Shown here: positions 1 through 12,570 of the stretch, piece after piece | How positions within the stretch are numbered: position 1 is the stretch's first letter | Layout of the letters: every line of letters starts with the position of its first letter | DNA from: Sabellastarte sp. h YS-2021 | Lineage: Eukaryota; Annelida; Polychaeta; Sabellida; Sabellidae | Assembly: GCA_964017235.1 (NCBI GenBank) | Contig: OZ024929.1 | Coordinates: 162,053,609 to 162,117,608, forward strand | DNA length: 64,000 bases | Direction: 5' to 3' | Program-made: the position numbers and the translations under genes | The notes under the pieces: model-generated | The model's database searches: none | What the model was told of the DNA's origin: nothing | Seen by the model: only the letters and a program-made list of their open reading frames with translations

Positions 1-3000
1 TTGTGTAAAATATGCTACATTTCTTCATTTCTGTCACATAATATCAATTAAAGTTGTGTTTTTCACTTAAAAACTGTATAATTTACTCCATATTCTATAA
101 TATCTGGCTAAAAACAGAAAACGTGTTTCTTCAAAAGTTTCATTATCAGAATCAACTATTTGTTTGAAGAAGTCTTCTAATGGTAGGTACTAAATCTCGC
201 GGTTACTCAAATTCTGGCTGGTTGTCAAGAGGGCGAGTACTCTGGGCTGTTTTCAGCACTCGTCCCAGCCCTACTTTTAACACAACCTTTTGTGTGTACC
301 AGTGTTATTTTGGTGTATTTTGTTGATAAATGTGATCTGGTAATCTGCCCTCTTTGGAATGATAATCTTTGGGATTAGAATTTTTACAATTTTATGAAAT
401 TTACTATTGAGGAATTTATTTAAATTTTGTGCAGGAAATTTTGCTTTCAGGGTGGTACATACTCAGTGCAGTAATATTTTAATTCTGAAATTTGTTACCA
501 ATTGAATTTTTCAGCCAGTGGTATCTTGGTGTTATATCACATAACTTGCGTATTATTCAGTATTAATGTATATGTCAGTGTGAATTACAAATACACTATT
601 CAATGGGTCTGCAAGCATAATAGAGTTGAAGTTAAAGGAACAGTGGCAGAGTAAAAGTGAATGGCTTCTCTTCCTGGTATCATTGTCCACATTTTCTGAA
701 AATTTCATCAAATCTCTGTGTAACTTTATGAGTTAGTTTAAACCTTAATTTTAAAATAAGCAATATTGGTTAAGCCATCTTTTTATGGGCTGTTGAATGC
801 AATAAAATGTAAAATGATGGATTTGTACTAAAGCTATTTAAAATTTTCTATTTTCATAAGTTGCTTGTTATGTTGTCTGTTTTAAAGAGAATTGAAATAA
901 AACTGTGGTTACTTGAAAACACGGGTGTATGTTTTCTTGTAATTTGAAGTCAATTTTACTTAGCACGAATAATCCCAGACTGGGCTCACAATGCCCTCTT
1001 TAATGCAACCATATGCAATTTTACTGGATAAAAAAACAAACTTTCACAATGATCTCTTACAGGTTAGCACATTTTGTGGAAAAACTGGCAGACCGTATTG
1101 TTACACCAAGAATTTTTTCAGTAAATTCATCTCTTCTGCCTTGTGACAGTTGATGTGTGGGATTGGTTATTAAAATAGAACCAGGCTTAATTCAAGTGAA
1201 AACTTTAGTAACAACATATTGTGATTGTGCAACTGCAGTGCTTTTGAACTTGTGTCCATAAAAACCTGACCACTTTTGGTGTAGTACTTAACATACAGTT
1301 TTATGAATTTTAAATAAAAAATACAAGTCTATCAAAGATATCACAGAGTATTATTGTATTTCAGATAGTTTAAAGGTGTATTGTTTTGCACGCTGGTTTC
1401 ACTCTATACAAATAATGATTACATGTGGTTATTGTCCATGTGGTTATTGTCCAGAATATTGCCGTAGTTGGACCCTATTGGGAGATGACCCAAGTCAAGG
1501 GATAAGTGTCAACAAGTGGGCCTTTGAATGATCAAATATAAACTCATACTTAGAAGGATGGTCAACTGAATGCCAATCGACTAAACTCGCATACTCGTTT
1601 GAAATACATAGTGACAAATCCATTCCCTTGTGTGAATCCTGTACAGGGGTAGAAGAGTTAAATGGATTAAATGCCAAATATTTAGATTATCAACACAAAT
1701 TTAAAAGGATTTCACCCATGGATAAAGTAATTTTTAAGCAGAGGTAATCAAGACCATTTATGGTAAATGAAAGAGAAAGTAGGGCATGTTTTGTATATAT
1801 CAACATGGGATCATATCAAAACTTGACATTGATGGACTATGTAAGTTATACAAACATTTATTAATGAAAATAAAAATTGAAAAACATGTGTTTTTTTACT
1901 CAAATTTTCCATGAAAATACATACAACTTGCAATTTTAATATTTATCTCCCTCTTATACTACATTACATGAAAACTTTGAATGTACTCCAATAATCACAC
2001 TGATTATTTATTGAGAATATTTTATACAAAGTAATTTTGATGGCTTGCTTTGGATTTTGAGCAAAACATTTTGGAGGTGACATTGAAATTTATCAACTGC
2101 ACTACTTAAAACTTTTTTAAAGATGCTTTTAAAGGTGATTATGATTAATACAATTCTACTCTTTCTTTAGTATCCAGAAAACTTAACTGCCTATTATTAT
2201 ACAGTTTACTCGGTGGGAAAATTACAAACATGTCCATATCTGTGAAACATATTAAACAGATACAATTATTATAGTTAAGTACACCTATCCTTAACCATGC
2301 CATTACATTTTGATATCAGTGTCAGTTTACAGATGGGATGGTTTCAGCCACTTTATAAAAGGGGAGATTATAAGTCCAGTTACAATATGATAATTTTTAA
2401 ACTGCCATGATAATAGTGTTTATTTTCGCCCCATTTAAGTTCTATAAAATGAAACCTGATTCAAGACTGCGGGTTTTGATTGTTTATGATTTAAAAATGT
2501 TTTGGATATAAGAAAGGTTCTTGATGTATGCTTGTCACAATTGGGTTTCCTATATGTTTGCTTTGTGGAAGGAATCTATAGTAATTCATAAAGTACTCCT
2601 ATATTTTGTTTTGGTTCATACAAGAGAACACTTTGTACATGCCTTCTAACAATGAACATTTCACAATGTTTCCTGTGGGATTGTATTTTAAACTATTTTA
2701 CATACAAGTGAGGGAATTTACAGTGAATAAATACCAATGTGGTTCAGGGTAATCACAAGTGTTTAGACAATTATCAGAGTTAGCTCATTATAATTTAAGC
2801 ATCTTAACTGTAGGGGCCCCTTGAATCACTGTTTTGGATAGGTTCAAAAATGCTTTTGGAATGTACATAAAGAAATTTTTATGAAAAAAATGCTTTGAAA
2901 GATGATGTTAAACCTTTTTGAAATATAAAAAGATTGAAGCCAGTCCTAAATGTGGAATTGTGTAGTTTAAGATACTGGCAGTGATCAGTTTGTGTGGTTT

Positions 3001-3099
3001 CAGCAATTTATTGTCAATTCATCTGTATGTAAGTCATCCAGCAAGATGTTTTACAGTTAATGTACTTTACTGATTCTTACCCACTTACGTATCATGGCC
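1..3099. other. Non-coding AT-rich sequence upstream of the SSBP exons
   Basis: No exon or gene recognised. The only hint of an element is at about 185-275, where the motif cgtcccagccctac resembles a hAT terminal inverted repeat; no partner end was found. This stretch is probably intronic if the N-terminal SSBP exons lie to the left of the window. Confidence 0.5.
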
Positions 3100-3749
3100 T
3101 GTATTCACAAAGATTTTTATTCTTAGAATTATTCTTATTCTTAGAATTTTTCTTAGAATTGTCGTTTTTCTTAAAAAAATTCAAGGAATAAGAATTTTCC
3201 TATTCACAAAGAATCTTATTCTTAGCATCACACTTATTCTTAGCATTTTTTAAAGAATAATTCTTAGAATTTTTCTAAGAATAAGAATTTGCTATTCACA
3301 AGTTCTTATTCCTAGAATATTCTAAGAATTTGATTAAATCTAAGACTGGCACATAACATGTTAACTTACTTTAATAAAAATAGTTGTTTTGGTGATTTTA
3401 GTGCAGCAACTGATTGCAAGTCGACATCCAGAACAGAGTGTTACATATTAAGTTGTCCATTGTGTGCACTCTACTGAAATGCAGCCTCTTTATATTATTT
3501 CAGAATTTCTAACTTTCTGTTCACAAATACCAAGATCTGTTTTCTTAGAATTTTTCATAGAATTACACTTAGTCTAAAAAAAATTCTAAGAATTGCATAC
3601 AATTACTTTTATTCTTAGAATTATTCTTAGCTAAGAATTGTTTTGTGAATAGGATTTTCATTCTAAGAATAAAAAAAATTCTTAGTATTGAGTTTTCTTA
3701 GACTTAAGTGTAATTCTAAGAAAAAATTCTAAGAATCTTTGTGAATACA
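3100..3749. mobile_element. 650-bp MITE rich in TTCTTAGAA
   Basis: The ends are inverted copies of TGTATTCACAAAGAT. Inside, both arms are built from many inverted TTCTTAGAA / TTCTAAGAA blocks, and a middle part (about 3340-3530) is unrelated. There is no coding capacity. Flanking bases (atggcc left, aacccat right) may extend the inverted repeat; I could not define a target duplication, so the superfamily is open. Confidence 0.75.
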
Positions 3750-5928
3750 AACCCATATAGTTTTTGGCCTAAAAGTAAATCTGTGTTGCTACTTACAGTT
3801 ACAGGTGATACTCCTGTGGTAATCCATGTGAATTTTCTTCAAAACTGTCCAATGTAAATGTTCATTATTTCTTTTGTTTCTAAATAAGCAAATATATCCA
3901 AAATATCGCTGACAATAACAAAACATGACCAAGAAATACTCCAGTATCTGTTCTAAACTTCTATAACTGACGGTTATATCCAGATTTTCATGAATACAAA
4001 CATTGATGCCCAGCTAGATCAAACACAATATTTTCCGAAATTACACAGATTGCTTTTTAACCTTTGTATAAGATATGGTTATTCCTTTCTGTATGTGCTT
4101 CATTACACCTTCACAATGCTTTGAAAAAGGTTTATGATGTAGCCTCCAGCTACCCCCATTTGATTGGATGTGCATGTGAATTTTTCATTAAATCCACAGT
4201 GTACCAATGTGGTGGTAATTTCCTGGCCAAATGCTCTCGATCCCGTCCTAATGTGATAGATTAAGTTCCATTTCAGTAAAGCTGAAGATAAAATGGGAAT
4301 AACTGCAATAAAATGCCAATTTATATCACGCTTTTAATCAGATGGGAATGATGGACTAATAAGCTGGGTATTTACTCCTGCTTTGTAACAGTGTTCACCT
4401 TGTCGTGTACATTACTAGCTGATATTGCACAGACAAATTTATAATTGCCAATTTTTACAAAACACAAACTCTGTATGTAAACTGGCAGAAAAAATTTTAT
4501 TTCACCCACTCTCTGTTTCAGCCGTACTTTTGTCCTGTTACTCCACTTGAAAACCTGTGTTTTGCCAATTGATTCCACTTGAAACCATTCTCTTTATGTC
4601 AGCCTAATCCAATTGGAGACCAACTCTATCCAGTATCCAGTTTATCTTATTATCCTGTCAGAAACTTTTCACAACATTAAAATGACTACACTTTTTTTTT
4701 TCACTGCCAGTGCTCAACAAATGTTTTCAACATTTTGCAAGCGTGCCTGCTATTTATGTAGACGTTTCCGCCACCCTACACATGCATACAGGATAGAGAT
4801 AGCAGTAGCAACTTTGTAGAGACTTCTTATTCAGTTGAAAGACCCTTTTATCTCTGCTGTATCCAATGTATCTTTGCTGCATCTTTCTGCAAGAAGTGTC
4901 TGCTGATTGATTACTGTCATGTGTTTGGATGGCTGTGTGTATAACATATCCTCTGCAATAATGGACTTCTCATGACATGTTCTTTCAACCTCAACCTCTC
5001 TACAGTAGCCCTACAATGTAATTCAACAAAAGGATCAACTCATAACTATAAATGTACTAAGGTATTGTTTCCATGTAAACGACCATTGATTGGAGATGGA
5101 TGGTACATTGATGCTTGGTTACCAGTTATGTTTTCATAGTAAGGTATAGTTTTACTGGTAAGTTTTCTGATTTAAATGAGACAGAAAAGTACAGTACAAC
5201 CATAAACCGTAAAATTTCCCATCAGGCATCTATGTTTTATCACCACAGTTCATGGGAAGGTCAGTTCACAGTTCCCATGCTCAAAACCAAGCAGCCAATG
5301 AAAATATTTGTGGGTCCAGGCCTAAAGATCAATCAGTATATGTTATGTTCATAGATTTCATAATCAGGTGTAAGTACACTATTACATATGACTAGTGTAT
5401 TTGTCGTGTACTTATTTGCGAATATTGTGAGAAGGGTAAAAGAAAATACATTGAAGTTTTTCATCAGTTTTAACCTATATGTTGCTTGTATGGGAGGGGC
5501 GATTCATGTGTAAATGTTTTGGGTAAATGGAAACCCACAAGCAAATGTTAAGGCCACTACACACAAGTACGATATGCTCCCATACAAGTCTTCATTTAAC
5601 TGAAAAAAGGTTAATGAAAAAATTAAAATCTGTCAAAAATAAGGAACTTTTTGATAATTTTAATTGGAGCTCTATAGTGTATGCTGACATGATCTGCTGC
5701 TATAATAAAAGTTCCACTAACTCGTCAAAATAAAGTCATTTTGTATAATCTGTGATGCATGCAGCTCTTTACATATCCACAGATTGAAGTGACAACATCT
5801 ATTCACAATATCCTGTACAAAGATGCATTAATATTTAATATATCACAAAATATATCATGCACTTGTATCAAGCATATCATCATACACAAGGTAACATTTA
5901 TAGGATATTTTTTATTATATTAGTTGTA
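3750..5928. other. Non-coding sequence, nothing recognised
   Basis: AT-rich sequence without splice-supported exons or clear repeats. The short open frames are of the length expected by chance at this base composition. Confidence 0.5.
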
Positions 5929-6370
5929 TCCATCTGGTGGATACTTTGGTTTAGCGTTCGCTATGCCGCCGCTGCTTGTAGAGAGATTTTCGATGTTAAC
6001 ACTCTCTGAGGAAAACTACACCAGCTAGGTTCACCAAATTTGCAGGATATCTTCATTGGGAGGTAAGCTTCTCTGGGACTGAAATTAGCCTCATTCTGGC
6101 AGCCGCAGGCATTTCTTTGAAAAATATCTACCTTTTCTACTGGCAGGTTCTCATAAATAGAAGGTTGAATCTGTTCATAAGTGATATGTTCGACAGATGT
6201 ACATGTCCTCTACAACCTTAAATAGGAAATCATGGGCTGGGAATCTTCTGATGTGGACAGATTTGACCTTGGTTTTCTCCTTCAAAGTCAAATGATGGTT
6301 CACTGGCTTTGGTGAATTGTCTTTCTGGTGGATACAAATTTGCATCAGTTCTCAGATGTGTAGGTCTAGT
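5929..6370 (+). mobile_element. Helitron-like family 1, copy 1 (no array)
   Basis: The left end is TCCATCTGGTGGATACTTTG after a flanking A. The family head (GTTCGCTATGCCGCCGCTGC, a TTCACCAAATTTGCAGG block, a CTTCTCTGGG block) is followed directly by the family tail. The right end has a weakened hairpin (GCATC ... GATGT) and then GTAGGTCTAGT with a T beyond. No target duplication. The internal 147-bp repeat array is missing apart from a partial unit, so the copy is only 442 bp. Confidence 0.7.
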
Positions 6371-7239
6371 TATATTCACATTTCAGTGAATACAACTTGT
6401 CCTGCACATTTTTATGTATGTCTTTAACAAACGGTACTTTATTGAGCTTAGGAACTTTAATGTTCTATTTTCATAAGAACAATGTATTTCATTAACAAGT
6501 TCATTTAAAATATGCAGTCAGCTTAGATGTTAATTGGCCAGCTGTTTCTCTTTGTATAATTTATTAAATTAATCCCACTTCCAAAAATGTTACCTGGTGT
6601 AATAATAATAAGTACAAAAGTAAAAAATACAAGATACATAAAATTGTTACAAATATAAAAGTCCATTGAATCTTGCTACTTGCAAATATTGAAATAGGAA
6701 CATAAAGTTTAACAAATGACTGGGCTGGCCTGGCATCCAACCACCCTTTCTATGATTGATCATGCTTTTCTTTTTATATAAAAGCCTGAAGTGACTTTTT
6801 GAAATCCTATCAAGCAGATAGCAAGATACTTTAATATCAAGATGCTTTATTATCATCTTTTGATATATAATGGCTTGTGTTTTTGAGGGCAAGTTGCGTG
6901 AATTGTAAAGATATCTCAAAATGATTTGGGAATCTTTTATTCCTTATCTTTTGTGATATATTGTGATGATTTTTTTTTCAATTACTAGTTAAAATGTTTC
7001 ATCTGATAACATCACTGCAGTTTACAAAAAAGATCCAACTTGTTCATCCCATGAAACTCATGATGCCTATTGAGAAGGATTTACTTAAAAAAGAGATCAT
7101 TTGCAATTTATAATGATGACCCTTTACACTTGACCTAGAATAGTTTATAAATAAAAATTAGTGAATAAAAAGTTCCATGAAACTTTTTTTTTTAATATTT
7201 TTTAAGAGAATACTGTTACACACAGTTACAATAATTGTA

Positions 7240-7724
7240 TCCACCGGAAGCATCCGGTGGATACTTTGGTTTAGCGTTCGCTACGCCGCCGCCGCGCGTA
7301 GAGAGATTTTCGGCGTTAACGCTCCAAGAGGAAAACAACAGCAGCTAGGTTCACCAAATTTGCAGGATATCTTCATTGGTGGGTAAGCTTCTCTGGGAAG
7401 GAAAATAGCCTCATTCTGAAAACAAGATGGGCGCCACGGCATTTCTTTGAAAATAATCTACATTTTTCTACTGGCTGTTCCTCATAGGTAGAAGGTTGAA
7501 TCTCTTCATAGGTGATATGTATGACACATATACATGTCCTCTACAACCTTGCACACATTTGACCTTGAAGCTCCTAATTCCTTGGGCCCCTCCTTGAAGG
7601 TCAAATGAGGACAGTGAAACTTAAAAGTGCTTATAACTCGCTTATTATTGGTCCTAGAGGTTTTGGTGCATTGTCTTTACGGTGGATACAATTTGCATCA
7701 GTTCTCCGATGCGCTAGGTCTAGT
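7240..7724 (+). mobile_element. Helitron-like family 1, copy 2 (short)
   Basis: The left end is TCCACCGGAAGCATCCGGTG, a perfect short hairpin, followed by GGTTTAGCGTTCGCTACGCC. The right end has the stem GCATC ... GATGC, then a short spacer and CTAGT with T following. It keeps about one internal unit. It is the best preserved copy for both ends. No open reading frame of replicase type is present, so it is non-autonomous. Confidence 0.78.
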
Positions 7725-7855
7725 TTTTCTCTTTTCAGCTCAACATTGAAATAATCCACAAGATTTTTACATGCATTTTCTACATATGATATACAGAACT
7801 ATTCAAGTTCAAAGACATTTTTCCATAAATTCCACCTGTTATCAAAGAAATTTAA

Positions 7856-8440
7856 GGGCTTTTAAGGCTGCCTGGGTATTGTTTTCACCCATTGTGTCTA
7901 GATGGGTGGGCGGCGGGCAACAGGAAAAGTTTGTCTGGGCTGTATCTCAGAAACCATAAGGTGTGGGAAGTTGATATGTGGTAGGGACATTGGTTATGGG
8001 ATGTAGGCGTGCAACATCATGGTGTGACCTTGTTTGACCTTGCCGTAGTGACCTTGACATATAAAATCCTGTCCGGACTATATCTTACAAACTGTAAGGT
8101 GTAGGAAATTGAAACTTGGTAGGGACATTGGTTGGGAGTTGTAGGTGTAGTACGTCATGGTGTGACCTTGTAGTAGGTATGAAAATGTCATGGTGTGACC
8201 TTGATTTGACCTTTGACCTTGCCGCTGTGACCTTGACTATAAAATCTTATCTGGGCTATGTCTCAGAAACCGTAAGGTGTATGGAGTTGATACATGATAT
8301 GGACATTTGCTTAGGGGTTGTAGGTGTGCAACATCTTGGTGTGACCTTTAACTTTTGCTCTGTCAAAGTGTGTTTACCTGCCATATTTGAGACATGTTTC
8401 TCTTATGACAAAGATATGTGTATTGCTGCAACTAATTAGT
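7856..8440 (+). repeat. Tandem repeat block, three diverged units
   Basis: Three units begin near 7933, 8073 and 8251, each with a variant of CTGGGCTGTATCTCAGAAAC followed by TAAGGTGTGGGAAGTTGA and ending in TGTGACCTTG-type motifs. Spacing is about 140 and 178 bp. The block is preceded by a Gly-codon-like GGTGGGCGGCGGGC stretch. It looks like the core of another dispersed mollusc repeat whose ends I could not define. Open frames across it are repeat read-through. Confidence 0.6.
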
Positions 8441-8760
8441 ATATGTACTTTTACATAATTGTACTATTTCTTTTGACAGCTGTACTTCAGTTTTTAAATT
8501 TTACAGCTTTGTAACTTTTTTTTAGTTTACTGAGTAATGCTGTCATCTTGCTATTGAATTATCTTGTTTAATACTTTATCTTTACATACAGTTTCTTTCT
8601 CTCAGACGTTATTTTTTCTAGTAGAGAAAAACTGTTTAAAACTTGATGTTGATATTGGCAAATAAAGAAGATTATGAGGTTAAGTTATTTCATATTAACT
8701 TATTAAGACAGTACAGTGATTTCATAATTGTTATTACCTTATCAATCATTGCCAATTGTA

Positions 8761-10166
8761 TCCACTGGAGGCATCCAGTGGATACTTTGGTTTAGCGTTT
8801 GCTATGCCGCCGCCGCCGCCCATAGAGATTTTCGGCGTCAACGGTCTAAGAGGAAAACTACATCAGCTAGGTTCACCAAATTTGCAGGATATCTTCATTG
8901 GGTTGTAAGCTTCTCTGGGAAGGAAATTAGCCTCATTCTGAAAAACAAGGTGCACTCCGCGGGCATTTCTTTGAAAATTATCTACATTTTTTTTTCTACT
9001 GGCTGTTTCTCATAGGTAGAAGGTTGAATATCTTCATAGGTGAAATGTATAACAGATATGTCCTCTACAACCTTGCAGACATTTGACCTTGAAGCTCTTA
9101 ATTCAAAGTCATCCACCGAGTGCCAAAGTAACCCACATAGTGGATTTTAAAAGTGGTTATATCTCCCTTATTATTGGTCCTAGAGGATAGCAATGTGAAA
9201 CCAACCAATATGAAATCATGTGCTGAGAATCTTTTGATGTGGTCAGATTTGACCTTGGACCCTTCCTTCAAGGTCAAACGAGGATAGCCAAACTTAAAAG
9301 TGTTTATAACTCGCTTATTATTGGTCCTAGAGGTTTGGGATGGTAAACCAACCTATAGGAAATCATGGGCTGGGAATCTTTTGATGTGGTCAGATTTGAC
9401 CTTGGACCCCTCCTTCAAGGTTATCCGAGGATAGCCAAACTTAAAAGTGCTTATAACTCGCTTATTATTGGTCCAAGAGATTTGGGATGGTAAACCATCC
9501 TATGGGAAATCATGAACTGGGAATCTTCTGGTGTGGTCGGATTTGACCTTGGGCCCCTCCTTTAAGGTCAACTGAGGATAGCCAACCTTGAAAGTGCTTA
9601 TAACTCACTTATTATTGGACCTAGAGGTTTGCAATGCGAAACCAACCTATAGGAAATCATGAGCTAGGGAATCTTCCGATGTGATCAAATTTGATTTTGA
9701 GCCCCTCCTTTGGGATGGTAAACCAACTTATATAATCATGGGCTGGGAATCTTTTGATGTGGTCAGATTTGACCTTGGACCCCTCCTTCAAGTTATACGA
9801 GGATAGCCAAACTTAAAAGTGCTTATAACTTGCTTATTATTGGTCCTAGAGGTTTGCAATGTGAAACCACCTTATAGGAAATCATGGGCTGGGAATCTTC
9901 TGATGTGGTCAGATTTGACCTTGAGCCCCTCCTTCAAGGTTAAACGAGGACAGCCAAACTTAAAATTGTTTATAACTCGTTTATTATTGATCCTAGGGGT
10001 TTGCAATGTGAAACCAACTTGCAGGATATTGTGGGCTGGGAATCTTTTGATGTCAGATTGGACCTTTGGCCCCTCCTTCAAGGTCAAACGATGGTTCACT
10101 GGCTTTGGTGAGTTGTCTTTCCGGTGGATACAGATTTGCATCAGTTCTTCGATGCGTAGGTCTAGT
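8761..10166 (+). mobile_element. Helitron-like family 1, copy 3, with 147-bp array
   Basis: The head starts TCCACTGGAGGCATCCAGTG after ...attgta. It carries a tandem array from about 9130 to 10090 with six to seven units; counted spacing between the TTATAACTCGC motifs at 9304, 9451 and 9598 is 147 bp each time. The tail ends in the hairpin region and CTAGT at 10162-10166, followed by T. Open frames in the array on both strands are read-through of the repeat. Confidence 0.8.
9130..10090 (+). repeat. 147-bp minisatellite array inside copy 3
   Basis: Each unit contains TTATAACTCGCTTATTATTG, a GGTTTGGGATGGTAAACCAA-type block, TCATGGGCTGGGAATCTT and a block where TTTGACCTTGG is mirrored after a short spacer by AAGGTCAAACGAGG. 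Units differ by point changes and one is shortened near 9716. Confidence 0.8.
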
Positions 10167-10267
10167 TTGTTATGCTATAAACAATGCAAATGCAAGTAAA
10201 GTCAAAGTGTGTAAACTTGTGAAGAAAACAGATTTCTCCTTAATCACAGAGAATATTCTAAGAAAAA

Positions 10268-10437
10268 GTACTCATATTGTACTCATAATGTACTCATGAG
10301 TACAGCCTATTTTTGAATATACTCGAGTACAAGCTCATGAGTACATTTGCTCATGAGTACAACGAGTACAAGTACATCATGAGTACCAGAAAAATGTACT
10401 CAAGTACATGAGTACAATGTACTCTGGTCCCAACCCT
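10268..10437. mobile_element. GTACTCATGAGTAC palindrome cluster with hAT-like right end
   Basis: GTACTCATGAGTAC and variants with CTCGAGTAC recur about ten times in 170 bp. The block ends in GGTCCCAACCCTG, which is the inverse of the CAGGGTTGGGACC terminus common in hAT elements (established knowledge). No matching left terminus or 8-bp duplication was seen, so this is probably one half of a truncated element. Confidence 0.5.
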
Positions 10438-11289
10438 GTTCCCTACTTAATCGTTATATTGACCTTTATATAACTGACACTGGTCTGAAAATATCCCAAT
10501 CTTTGTATTGTTTCACTACTTCTATATCTCCTGGTGTTGAAAACCTCTTTCCCAGGCTGTGGGGTACAGGCATCTCCGATGCTATTTTTCTTCTGTGCTA
10601 TTCCCTGATGCCAAGTCTATATATTGTTTAGATATGGAAAAATTCATGTTCACTTTGATCTTCTATAAACTGTTACTCTTGGTGTTCCTTTTCAAGTTAC
10701 AATAAAAATAATAAGAGAACTAATAAAGGAAATTAGGAAATGCCTCAATGAATAAACATGGACAACTTCTATCAGTGACTCCTCTCTCTGCCTCAGTTTA
10801 CCAGTCACACTTAATGTTAGCAAAATGCCAGCCTCTGAATGTGCAGGAAGAATCCTGTGTTTTTCTTTGAAGTAGCTGCTTTATATCCTGCACTTCAGTT
10901 GGATTTTACCATTCAAGATAAAGGGTTCAGAAGACACATTTCTAGGAGCAGATTACTGGGCCTTAATGGTTCAGGAAATTGAACAGGCAGCTTTTTCATA
11001 TCCCCCAACCATAATAAGAAAACTGCTTCTTTGTGTAGTTGAGTATTGTGGATTGCCCAGGGGATCCTCTTTTATCTTGTTTTGCTTGGCAGGCCTTAGA
11101 TGGGCAACGCTAGAGTAGGACACTAGTGACTGTTAAAATATAAAACTGCACCGTTTCTAGGTTGAACAAAAAAGAACCTGCAATATTTGACTTTGGAATT
11201 TTAAGTTGGAAGTCAAAATTTGGAATGCTAGTCTTAAAAAATGCTATTACAGTAGTATATCTTATCAAATAACTGGAAGCCTTAAGGTT

Positions 11290-11425
11290 ATTCATAAGTT
11301 TAGCATTTATCTGGTAATTAAAATTGTGCGTCATTACTGTGGTTGTGGATTTCAATGCAGCCCACGATGACGTGCAGGATACATGGAGGGTCGGTCTTGA
11401 TATGACACCATGCGACATAAAACCC
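11290..11425 (+). mobile_element. SINE 3' relic
   Basis: The segment with TTGATATGAC followed by GCGACATAAAACCC matches the 3' part of the SINE at 38360-38592 (GATATGACCT ... GCGACGTAAAACCC). The tRNA-like 5' part is not clear here. The same shared tail explains why the minus-strand open frame across it looks protein-like. Confidence 0.5.
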
Positions 11426-12404
11426 GAATTTCACTTTTGTCTCCTTTTTACACTGTTTGACAATCATAAAGATCGAGAGGAAAAACCAAGCCCCTGCGAA
11501 ACATATCAAAATTATTGCTGAAACAAAGCAAAAAAATAGGATCTGTGCTAGTTGTAATGACTTACTTAACTGGTAACTTTAACCTTTGTTTAATTGACCT
11601 TTGAAAAGTATAATTTGAGTTGCCTGACATAGCTAGTGCTTATTTCTGAAGCTGCTTAATGTCAACAAAAATATTGGCTGCTTTATAAGCCTTTTGAATG
11701 TTTAATGCAAAACACCTGATTCTTACAAAGGTATAAATCATGTATGAAGTATGGTTTTACATATTCAAGTACACTGGTGGGTGTTTCTAAACATTCTTAA
11801 AAGGTTAACAGTTGCTTTAAATATCAATAGAGATATGTCATTGTACATAAGATCTTCATATTATATAGCTACATTTTAAAATTTCAATCATGTATTTAAA
11901 AATAGATTAATTCCACAAAGTGAAAAATAATAAATTAGTTTACTTGCCAGTTACTTAAGCGCATTAGATGGTCTTTTGTATTGTTATCCATTTGTTTGAC
12001 ATTTCATGACTGTTATCCATATTGAAATTGGATTGTGTCGGATATTTGTCAATCCGTATAAAATGACAGCATTTGCACAGCTATGGAAACTTCCATTACC
12101 TTTTGGTTGAAGTGACAAATTAGTCCTCACCGCTGTCTACTATCACAATTTCCCTGGGTATCAGATTGCGCCCAGCAAGCCCTGGACTTCAGAATATCCC
12201 TTTCAATTCAGTCAAACTTTATTTTTAACCGTTGGCTAATGGATAGCAAACTTAATGCCATCCTTTGATCCCAATTGAAGTGGATGCCTGTTTGTGTGTG
12301 TGTGCACACAGAAGAAAAAGAACAACCTATCTTTTCTTCCTGAAAACCTTTTGTATTATCCTTTCTGTTTCTCCAGCATCTTTTCTGTTACCCGAGAAAC
12401 TACT

Positions 12405-12570
12405 TCCAAACTGAAACTGGGATTTTATGTGCCTTTCAAATGTGAAGGTCATGTTAAAAAATCAATGGTTTATGTCCATTCTATGGTGTCTGGAGATGGA
12501 CTCGAACCTGTGACCATGAAGATGACAGCCAATTGATTAAGTACTAGTCTGCCACTGAGCTTCACAAGTG
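12405..12570 (-). mobile_element. tRNA-derived SINE, reverse orientation
   Basis: On the minus strand a box-A-like GCTCAGTGGCAGACTAGT and a box-B-like GGTTCGAGTCC are about 40 bases apart, then a body ends in ATGACCTTCACATTTGAAAG followed by GCACATAAAATCCC. This is the same 3' tail motif as in the other SINE copies, diverged. Confidence 0.6.

Noticed and set aside
185..275. hAT element end
   Set aside because: Only one terminus-like motif (cgtcccagccctac) and no partner or target duplication; not enough to list as an element.
8116..8439. 107-residue open frame
   Set aside because: It is read-through of the three-unit tandem block; repeated CSTSWCDL-like phrases show this.
9819..10199. 126-residue open frame on the + strand (and its minus-strand partner)
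   Set aside because: It is read-through of the 147-bp tandem units and tail of Helitron-like copy 3. The same happens at 26484-26861 and 36961-37254.
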